From Nannocystis sp. RBIL2 (GTDB lineage Bacteria; Myxococcota_A; Polyangia; Nannocystales; Nannocystaceae): DNA of 64,000 nt. The stretch's first letter is position 1; every line of letters begins with the position of its first letter. Location: the NCBI RefSeq assembly GCF_026626745.1, contig NZ_JAPNJW010000002.1, forward strand, positions 4,674,151 through 4,738,150, in the 5' to 3' direction. The translations under genes and the position numbers were made by a program. Below are positions 46,169-52,465 of this stretch, one piece after another. The notes below the pieces were generated by a model that saw only the letters and a program-made list of their open reading frames with translations, was not told the origin of the DNA and did no database searches.

Positions 46169-47152
46169 ATGCTGACCCGCACCGTCCTGTCCCTCTCCGC
46201 GCTCCTGCTCACCCCCGCCCTGATCGCCTGTGACAGCAAGCCCGAGCCGGGCGACGAGACCGGCAACATCGCAGCCAGCGAGGGCACCGACGGAACTGAC
46301 GGGACCGAAGGCACCGAGGGCACCGAAGGCACCGAAGGCACCGGCACCGCGAGCCCCGGAGATCCGACCGAGGGCACCGCCGGCGAGAGCGAGACCACCA
46401 GCGGGCCCGTCGAGGAGACGCCGTGCACGCCGGAGATCGTCGGCGAAGCGCGGGCCTGCGAGGGCGGCACCCAGTTCTGCGCCACCGACTTCAACTACCC
46501 GGACGCCAAGCACTTCTGGGGCCCGTGCCTGGCCGAGCCGACGTGTAATCCGGGTGACGAGCAGGGCTGCCTGACCTGCGATCTGCAGGCCGACGGCCAG
46601 CCCCAGTGGGTCGACTACTGCGACGACGGCGGCACCACCACGCCGCTGGTCTTCAACTTCGGCGCCGACCCGGTGCGCTACCACAGCACTGCCGCCAGCT
46701 TCGACCTCGGCCCGGCCTGCGGCGCCACCGACTGGCCGACCGCCGTCACCCCGTGGCTCGCCTTCGACCGCGACGACTCGGGCGCCATCGAGGCCGGCCG
46801 CGAGCTGTTCGGCAGCGCCACCGTCCTGCGCGGCGGCAGCCTGGCCGACAACGGCTTCAGCGCCCTCGCCGAGCTCGACCAGGACCGCGACGGCAAGATC
46901 TCCGCCAGCGACCCCGCCTTCGCCCGCCTGCTCCTGTGGGCCGACCACGACGCCGACCGCCGCTCCACCTCGTGGGAGCTGACCCCCATCACCTCCCTCG
47001 GCATCGTCGCCATCGGCCTGACCTACCGCGCCGACTCGCGCTGCGACGGCCGCTCCAACTGCGAGATCGAGCGCGCCGCGTTCACCTACCGCGACGCCCT
47101 CGGCCGCGAGCGCGTCGGCGAGGTCGTCGACGTCCACCTCGCCTGCCAGTGA
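46169..47152 (+). CDS. EF-hand lipoprotein with Thr-Glu-Gly repeat stalk
   Basis: A 327-residue protein. The signal peptide ends PALIAC (lipobox). Residues about 38-58 are a repetitive stalk of Thr-Glu-Gly / Thr-Asp-Gly triplets, encoded by a 9-base-pattern tandem repeat (about 46280-46340). A Cys-rich segment follows (CTPEIVGEARACEGG...), then a domain with two EF-hand calcium loops: FDRDDSGAIEAGRELF and LDQDRDGKISASDPAF. This is the arrangement of many myxobacterial surface lipoproteins, with calcium binding likely and the ligand unknown. The repeat could change length by slippage. Confidence 0.82.
   Translation: MLTRTVLSLSALLLTPALIACDSKPEPGDETGNIAASEGTDGTDGTEGTEGTEGTEGTGTASPGDPTEGTAGESETTSGPVEETPCTPEIVGEARACEGGTQFCATDFNYPDAKHFWGPCLAEPTCNPGDEQGCLTCDLQADGQPQWVDYCDDGGTTTPLVFNFGADPVRYHSTAASFDLGPACGATDWPTAVTPWLAFDRDDSGAIEAGRELFGSATVLRGGSLADNGFSALAELDQDRDGKISASDPAFARLLLWADHDADRRSTSWELTPITSLGIVAIGLTYRADSRCDGRSNCEIERAAFTYRDALGRERVGEVVDVHLACQ
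46280..46340. repeat. Tandem GGCACCGAA/G repeat coding the Thr-Glu-Gly stalk
   Basis: A run of near-identical 9-base units (GGCACCGAA, GGCACCGAG) encodes Gly-Thr-Glu triplets in the lipoprotein linker. The units differ only at third codon positions or by GAC/GAA change. In-frame, so copy-number change would only lengthen or shorten the stalk. Confidence 0.75.
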
Positions 47153-47168
47153 GCCCCGCTGCCCCGTG

Positions 47169-47200
47169 AAGGCCGCGCCGGACCCGTCCGGCGCGGCCTT
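47169..47200 (+). terminator. Very strong hairpin after EF-hand lipoprotein gene
   Basis: AAGGCCGCGCCGGAC (47169-47183) and GTCCGGCGCGGCCTT (47186-47200) are perfectly complementary over 15 bp with a 2-base spacer, ending in TTT. This is a standard intrinsic terminator 17 bases past the stop. Confidence 0.85.
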
Positions 47201-47235
47201 TCGCCGTCTCCGTCGCTCTCGCTGTCATATTGTTT

Positions 47236-47265
47236 AAAGGACATGACCGAACGGACATGTCCTTT
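47236..47265. repeat. GACATG palindrome element in intergenic spacer
   Basis: AAAGGACATG (47236-47245) pairs with CATGTCCTTT (47256-47265) over 10 bp. The 3' half contains GGACATGTCC at 47253-47262. The previous gene already has its own strong terminator, so this copy is not needed for termination. A half-copy GACATGTCCGAAGAGACAG follows near 47406. Confidence 0.75.
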
Positions 47266-47538
47266 CATTCACCCGAGGGCTCGGCCGTCGCCACGGGCCG
47301 GCCGGCGCCCCGCTCGTGACGCCGCCGGCGGCCCGTGGATCTCCCGGCTCCCCCGGGCGACCGACCTCGACCTCGCGACCTGCGCGGCCGCGCGCCCGGC
47401 CGCCGACATGTCCGAAGAGACAGCCCTCGTCCCCCGCCGGGGCCCGGTCTGGAGCCTGCTGCAGCCGGGGCTGCCCGCGCGGCCTCCGCCGTCGTTGCGC
47501 CGGCCCCCGGGCGGGCGTAGGCTTTGCGACACTCCACC
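47266..47538. other. Spacer upstream of membrane-protein gene
   Basis: About 270 bases with no gene that I can support. It holds the GACATGTCC half-copy near 47406 and presumably the promoter of the gene at 47539. Confidence 0.4.
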
Positions 47539-48264
47539 ATGTTTCTCGGCATCCGACGCGCGATCTCCCTCCTCCTGCTGAGCCTCTACTTCTGGAATTT
47601 CCTGCTCGTCGCCCTGGTGGGCCCGGAGGACCTGTACGCCTGCTACGCCGCGCTCGCCGCGGTCTACGGGGTGGCCTTCGTCGGCGTCGCCGCCGAGTGG
47701 TTCTGGGCCCGGTGGTTCGCCATCGGCCTCGGCCAGTTCGGGGCGTTCTCGCTGCTGGCGCTGCCGCAGACCGGGCCTGAGCCGTCGCTGCTGGTGTTCG
47801 GCATCTCGCACGTCCTGGTGGCGCTGTTCCTCGGCGGCGAGGGCATGGCGGCCCGCTACGAGCGGAGCGAGGCGTGCGTCGAGCGCTACAACTTCCAGGA
47901 GGAGTCGCTGATCCTCCTGCGGCGCTCGATCAAGTCGGCGGGCATGTCGCTGCCCTTCCTCATCCTCTTCACCCTCGCCCCGCGCCAGGATTTGCTGCAC
48001 CTGACCGCGCTGGGCCTCGGCGTCGCCGCCCTGGTCGGCCTGATTCGTGCGCGCACGTGGGGCCTGTTCGCGGCGGCCGGCGCGGGCGCGATCGCCCTGG
48101 GTGACGGCCTCGGCCTGTTCGGCGCGCCGACCCACGGCTACTTCCTCACCACCCCGAGCGGCAGCCTGATCCTCCACGGGCCCGGCTTCGCCCTGCTCGC
48201 CTCGCTGATGCTGCTCGTCCCCCTCGCGTTCGCCCGCCCGCTCGCCCGCTGGCTCCGCGCCTGA
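47539..48264 (+). CDS. Multi-pass membrane protein of unknown function
   Basis: A 241-residue protein with about seven hydrophobic helices. It starts at the ATG at 47539 (MFLGIRRAISLLLLSLYFW). A TTG five codons earlier is less likely. A polar loop in the middle (GGEGMAARYERSEACVERYNFQEES) separates two groups of helices. I see no transporter, enzyme or sensor signature. It is followed by a UUCG-type terminator and stands alone between the lipoprotein and the sterol-type operon. Confidence 0.7.
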   Translation: MFLGIRRAISLLLLSLYFWNFLLVALVGPEDLYACYAALAAVYGVAFVGVAAEWFWARWFAIGLGQFGAFSLLALPQTGPEPSLLVFGISHVLVALFLGGEGMAARYERSEACVERYNFQEESLILLRRSIKSAGMSLPFLILFTLAPRQDLLHLTALGLGVAALVGLIRARTWGLFAAAGAGAIALGDGLGLFGAPTHGYFLTTPSGSLILHGPGFALLASLMLLVPLAFARPLARWLRA

Positions 48265-48306
48265 AGGGCCGCCCGGTTCGCGCCGGTCCTTTCAGCCATG
48301 ATCTTT

Positions 48307-48335
48307 GGGCCAGGTCTTTCGAGACCTGGCCCTTT
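48307..48335 (+). terminator. Intrinsic terminator with TTCG loop
   Basis: GGGCCAGGTCT (48307-48317) pairs with AGACCTGGCCC (48322-48332) around the stable tetraloop TTCG, followed by TTTG. It ends the transcript of the membrane-protein gene. Confidence 0.85.
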
Positions 48336-48514
48336 GTACATGTGCGAACACGCCCGATCACCCCATCATGCGAGAGCGAGCGAACCACGAGCGCCGCCCG
48401 CAATGCTGCCGCAGCGGCACTTATCTACTCGCCGCTGGGGGCCCGGGCCCACGAGCAATACCCGGAGTCCCCCCTCGTTGATTCGCGAGACGCGCGCCGG
48501 TACCGTGTGCGGCC

Positions 48515-50026
48515 GTGGGCGCTCGTTTTCCTTTCCCTTCGTTTCCGCGTGGTTGGTTCGTCATCGGCTTCCCCGAGGACATCGCTCCCGGGCAGGTCAA
48601 GACCCTCCGTTACTTCGCGCAGGACATCGTCGTGTTCCGCACCGAATCGGGCGTGCTGTCGGCGGTCGACAAGGTCTGCCCGCACCTCGGCGCGCACCTC
48701 GGCGGCGGCCACGTCAAGGGCGAGTGCCTGCGCTGCCCGTTCCACGACTGGGGCTTTCGCACCGACGGCGTGTGCGTCGACGTCCCGTACGCCCCGAAGA
48801 TCCCGCCCAAGGCGGCGGTGAAGACCTGGCACATCCGCGAGCAGAACGGCGTGATCCTGGCCTGGTACTGCCCCAAGGGCGAGGCGCCGGCCTACGAGGT
48901 CCCGGTGCTCGAGGAGGAGGGCTGGACCGGCAACAAGACGGTGCGGTGGGTCGTGCGCTCGCACCCGCAGGAGGTCGCCGAGAACACCGTCGACTGCTCG
49001 CACCTCGGCCCGGTCCACCACGTCGGCCGCACCGACGTGCTCTCGGTCGAACAGGAGGGCCACTTCATGCGCGTCGTCCTCCACATGGAGGCCTCCGGCG
49101 CGCCGATCGACATGCCCGACGAGTTCAACGACGTCCAGCTCGACGTCAAGCTGTACGGCATCGGCCACATCGTCTCGTCGACCACGGTGCTGACCTCGGA
49201 CATGCGCACGCGTCAGCGGATCTACCCGACCCCGATCGACGAGGACACGATCGCCATCTTCGGCGTCAGCAACATCAAGCAGATGGCGGACGAGGGCTAC
49301 ACCCACGAGATCGAGGACATCTTTTATAAAGCGTTCCTGGTCGACTTCCCCAAGGACTTCCCGATCTGGGAGAACAAGGCCTACCTCGACAAGCCGATGC
49401 TCGCCGGCGGCGACGGCCCGATCGGTCGCTACCGCCGCTGGTGCCGCCAGTTCTACGACTACCCCGAGGCCACCGCCGCCCAGCCGACCGCAGCTCCCGC
49501 GTCCGCGGCCGCCCAGCCGACCACCGCGCTCGGCAAGCTCAAGGGCTGGCTGCGCACCCTGGCCCAGGCCCCGGCCGCCAACAGCAACGGCGGCAGCAAC
49601 GACCACGACAGCAACAACAACGACGGCGGCCTCGACGCCCACCTGATCGACCTCGGCCCGCGCAAGCCGCGAGCCGCCGCAGTCACCGGCAAGTTCGCCT
49701 CGGTCGGCGACTACTTCGAAACCCTCGAGCGGCGCTTCAACCCCGCCGCGGCCGGCGACCTGACGGCCGTCATTCAGTGGGTGCTCACCGGCGACAAGGC
49801 CTGCGCCTACTTCGCCGAGATCAAGGGCGGCAGCGTGCAGCGGGTCGCCGGCACTCATCCCGCGCCGACGATCACCATCGAGATGTCGGCCGAGGACTAC
49901 CTGCTCATGATCAACGGCGAGCTCAACGGCGCCCGCGCCTTCTCGACCGGCCGCGGCCGGCTGCGAGGCCCCGTGCGCCTGGCGATGAAGATGCAGCGCC
50001 TGTTCCCCCTCGAAGCCGCGGTGTGA
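48515..50026 (+). CDS. Rieske non-heme iron oxygenase fused to an SCP2 sterol-carrier domain
   Basis: A 503-residue protein, GTG start. An N-terminal Rieske [2Fe-2S] domain has Cys55-x-His57 (CPHLGAH) and Cys74-x2-His77 (CPFHDW). A catalytic domain follows with the mononuclear iron motif ENTVDCSHLGPVHH (His163, His168), in the arrangement of the KshA / cholesterol 7-desaturase (DAF-36/Neverland) group and bacterial sterol demethylase SdmA. After a low-complexity Ala/Pro/Asn/Ser/Asp linker (about 325-400) comes an SCP2-type lipid-binding domain (about 405-500, LTAVIQWVLTGDKACAYFAEI...). The enzyme most likely oxidises a sterol held by its own carrier domain. The next gene, a sterol-desaturase homologue, starts 3 bases past the stop. 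Which sterol carbon is attacked cannot be decided here. Confidence 0.82.
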   Translation: MGARFPFPSFPRGWFVIGFPEDIAPGQVKTLRYFAQDIVVFRTESGVLSAVDKVCPHLGAHLGGGHVKGECLRCPFHDWGFRTDGVCVDVPYAPKIPPKAAVKTWHIREQNGVILAWYCPKGEAPAYEVPVLEEEGWTGNKTVRWVVRSHPQEVAENTVDCSHLGPVHHVGRTDVLSVEQEGHFMRVVLHMEASGAPIDMPDEFNDVQLDVKLYGIGHIVSSTTVLTSDMRTRQRIYPTPIDEDTIAIFGVSNIKQMADEGYTHEIEDIFYKAFLVDFPKDFPIWENKAYLDKPMLAGGDGPIGRYRRWCRQFYDYPEATAAQPTAAPASAAAQPTTALGKLKGWLRTLAQAPAANSNGGSNDHDSNNNDGGLDAHLIDLGPRKPRAAAVTGKFASVGDYFETLERRFNPAAAGDLTAVIQWVLTGDKACAYFAEIKGGSVQRVAGTHPAPTITIEMSAEDYLLMINGELNGARAFSTGRGRLRGPVRLAMKMQRLFPLEAAV

Positions 50027-50029
50027 ACC

Positions 50030-50824
50030 ATGGACGAGTTTCTGCGCTGGCTCGTCCTCGCGTTCTGGTCGATCGTCGGCGGCCTCGCCATCGTGTGGGG
50101 CGTCGCCGGCTACTACCACCTCCGCTACTACGTCCTCCGCCGCCACGAGCCCGAGACCTGGAAGTGCCAGCCGAAGCGCTGGCTCCGGCCCGAGCAGCAG
50201 CGGCAGGCGATGCGGCTGACGACCCTGAACATGACGGTCGGCGGCCTCCTGTCGGGCACCTTCATCTGGAGCCTCGACCGCGGCCTTCCGACCGGCCTCT
50301 ACTTCGACTTCGCCGAGCGCGGCTGGGCGTGGTTCCTGTTCAGCAGCGCCGCCTTCTTCGTGCTGGTCGACCTGCTGGCCTACTACGCCCACCGGGCGAT
50401 GCACCACAAGCTGGTGTTCCGCCAGGTCCACTCGTGGCACCACCGCTACGTCGCCACCACCCCGTTCGTGGTCACGGCCATGCACCCGGTCGAGTTCTTG
50501 ACCTTCCAGGCCGTCACCTTCGTGCCGATGTTCTTCCTGCCGATCTACTACCTCACCGCGATCACAGTCTTCGTCTACATCCTCGTCTTCAACATCATCG
50601 ACCACTCGGGCGTGAAGCTGAGCTCGCGCTGGCCGTGGCAGGGTCCGACCAGCTTCCACGACGATCACCACGCCCACTTCCACTGCAACTTCGGCCAGTG
50701 CCTGCTGCTGTGGGACCGCCTGCACGGCACCCTGCGCCGCAAGAACCGCCGCTACGGCGCCGACGTCTACGGCGGCAGGGGCTCGGGCGGAAGCAGCGAC
50801 GACGACTTCGTCAGCTACAAGTAA
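50030..50824 (+). CDS. Sterol desaturase / fatty acid hydroxylase family (ERG3-like)
   Basis: A 264-residue membrane protein with four or five helices and the histidine boxes of the diiron hydroxylase/desaturase superfamily: HRAMHH (His121-126), HSWHHR (His134-138), NIIDHSG and HDDHHAHFH (about 219-227). The best-known relatives are sterol C-5 desaturase and C-4 methyl oxidase. The coupling to the Rieske-SCP2 gene (3-base gap) strongly supports a sterol substrate. The C-terminus is a short Gly/Ser/Asp tail. An intrinsic hairpin follows 7 bases after the stop. Confidence 0.85.
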   Translation: MDEFLRWLVLAFWSIVGGLAIVWGVAGYYHLRYYVLRRHEPETWKCQPKRWLRPEQQRQAMRLTTLNMTVGGLLSGTFIWSLDRGLPTGLYFDFAERGWAWFLFSSAAFFVLVDLLAYYAHRAMHHKLVFRQVHSWHHRYVATTPFVVTAMHPVEFLTFQAVTFVPMFFLPIYYLTAITVFVYILVFNIIDHSGVKLSSRWPWQGPTSFHDDHHAHFHCNFGQCLLLWDRLHGTLRRKNRRYGADVYGGRGSGGSSDDDFVSYK

Positions 50825-50831
50825 TCCATCC

Positions 50832-50857
50832 TCCGCGGCGACCTCTCTCGCCGCGGA
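50832..50857 (+). terminator. 10-bp hairpin inside the sterol-type operon
   Basis: TCCGCGGCGA (50832-50841) pairs with TCGCCGCGGA (50848-50857). It lies between the desaturase and the following membrane-protein gene and may reduce rather than stop read-through. Confidence 0.65.
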
Positions 50858-50912
50858 TCACCTGCCCGACGACCGCGTCCGCCGCGACTCTCATCGCCCC
50901 GATCGGCACCGC

Positions 50913-52058
50913 ATGCACGCCCCCTGGGACCTCGCCCCGCACCTCCCCTGGCACACCTTCTCCAACCCCGCCGACCAGTGGTCGGTGATGCCGTCGTTCC
51001 TGCTCGGCGAGTACCTGTTCTACGCCTGCGCCGCGCTGGCCTTCACCCACGCGTGGAAGCAGGGCGCCGAGCGGCGCAAGCACCTGCTCGCGTGGTTCGG
51101 CGCCCTGCTGGCCGGCACCGCCAACGACATGATCTTCATGGCGCTGCCGCTGGTCGACAACTTCTGGCAGGCGCAGGGCACGATCATGCTGACCCCGCGC
51201 CTGCCGCTGTACATCCCCTGCGTCTACGTCTGCTTCATGTACTTCCCGACGGTGTCGGTGTGGCGCCTCGGCCTGCCGCCGCTGGCCCGCGCCGCCCTCA
51301 CCGGCCTGGCCGGCAGCCTGTTCTACGCCCCCTACGACATCACCGGCGCCAAGTTCCTGTGGTGGACCTGGCACGACAGCGACGCCCCGATCGCCAGCCG
51401 ACTCCTCGGCGCCCCGATCGGCAGCACCATGTGGGTCATCACCTTCGTCGCCGCGTTCTCGTGGCTGCTCGGCAAGGCCACCGACCGCGACCCCGCCGTC
51501 TCCGGCAAGACGGTCGCCAAGGGCCTGGCGCTGGTGTGCGGCCTCAGCACGCTGCTGATGATGCTGCAGCTCAACGTCCTTCAGCAGCTCGACGGCGGCG
51601 TCCCGGGGCCGATCGGCCTCGTCACGGTGATCGCCGTCTACGGCCTCCTGATCTGGCGCGGCAGCAAGCACGCGAACCCGGCCGAGCCGCGCCGCGCCGA
51701 CCGGATCCTCCACGCCGCGGTGGTCCTCTACTTCACCAGCCTCGCGGTGATCATGGCGGCCTTCACGCCCGAGACCCACGTCAGCACGAGCATGCATCAG
51801 ACGTATGGCCAGTGCCACGTCGAGGCCACCGACATCACCGGCCACACGCGCTGGCTGTACGTCTGCGCCGAGGATTTTGACGAGGACTACTCGTTCGAGG
51901 CCGTCAAACTGCCGAGCGACGGCGACGAGTGGTACACCGTCACCGGCCGCCCGCACACCAGCTATCCAAAATGGCTGGCCGGCGTGTCCGGCCTCGGCCT
52001 CGCCGGCATCGCCCTCTACTCGTTCCTCCTCGGCCCGCTGCGCCGCCGTCGCCGCTGA
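50913..52058 (+). CDS. Seven-helix membrane protein of the sterol-type operon, unknown family
   Basis: A 381-residue protein with about eight hydrophobic segments (for example SFLLGEYLFYACAALAFTHAW, LYIPCVYVCFMYFPTVSVW, SLAVIMAAF) and a C-terminal polar insert (about 290-345) with Cys and Asp/Glu, before a last helix and Arg-rich tail. Aromatic and acidic residues sit in the helices (GTANDMIFMALP, FYAPYDITGAKFLWWTWHD). I do not recognise the family. The distance of 88 bases from the desaturase gene and the same direction suggest a shared role, perhaps as a membrane partner in sterol modification. That is inference only. Confidence 0.65.
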   Translation: MHAPWDLAPHLPWHTFSNPADQWSVMPSFLLGEYLFYACAALAFTHAWKQGAERRKHLLAWFGALLAGTANDMIFMALPLVDNFWQAQGTIMLTPRLPLYIPCVYVCFMYFPTVSVWRLGLPPLARAALTGLAGSLFYAPYDITGAKFLWWTWHDSDAPIASRLLGAPIGSTMWVITFVAAFSWLLGKATDRDPAVSGKTVAKGLALVCGLSTLLMMLQLNVLQQLDGGVPGPIGLVTVIAVYGLLIWRGSKHANPAEPRRADRILHAAVVLYFTSLAVIMAAFTPETHVSTSMHQTYGQCHVEATDITGHTRWLYVCAEDFDEDYSFEAVKLPSDGDEWYTVTGRPHTSYPKWLAGVSGLGLAGIALYSFLLGPLRRRRR

Positions 52059-52076
52059 CACTCCTTTTTTAAAAGA

Positions 52077-52177
52077 GACATGTCGCCGAGGACATGTCCT
52101 GTCCGAGCGCGTGACCTCGATGCGCCGACCGCATGACGTTGAGGACATGCTCTGATGAGCATGTCCTTTTGGACATG
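52077..52177. repeat. Cluster of GACATG palindromes with mutually exclusive hairpins
   Basis: GACATGTC at 52077-52084 and again at 52091-52098 can pair with each other. Next, AGGACATGCTC (52142-52152) pairs with GAGCATGTCCT (52157-52167). The same CATGTCC (52160-52166) can instead pair with GGACATG (52171-52177) across TTTT. The second and third hairpins therefore exclude each other. The cluster lies between the membrane-protein gene and the histidine kinase gene. Confidence 0.75.
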
Positions 52178-52465
52178 ACAGCCTCGGTGCTCTCGCCCGG
52201 CCGCGGCCTTCCCCGGAGCCCGTCCGGTCAAAGCCGCCGGTCGCGTGCGGGCGAGCCGGCGTGTTCGCGGCCGGCCGGCACCGACGACCGCCCCCGGCTG
52301 ACCGCCGCGCCCCGCCTCTCTCCCGCGGGTCAGCCCGGCCAACGATCTCGCGCACCGCCCCTCCTCGCCGCGACACCCCCGGCGCCGCGCCCGCGAAACG
52401 CCGCACCGCCCGCGCGCGCATCGCCGCCCGGGCGCTCGCGCGTCACCGGGTTCACACCTTCGGGC
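52178..52465. other. Leader region of the histidine kinase gene
   Basis: About 290 bases between the palindrome cluster and the ATG at 52466. The frame is open through it in phase with the kinase, but the content is Arg/Pro/Ala-rich and lacks a signal or domain, so I treat it as untranslated. Confidence 0.4.
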
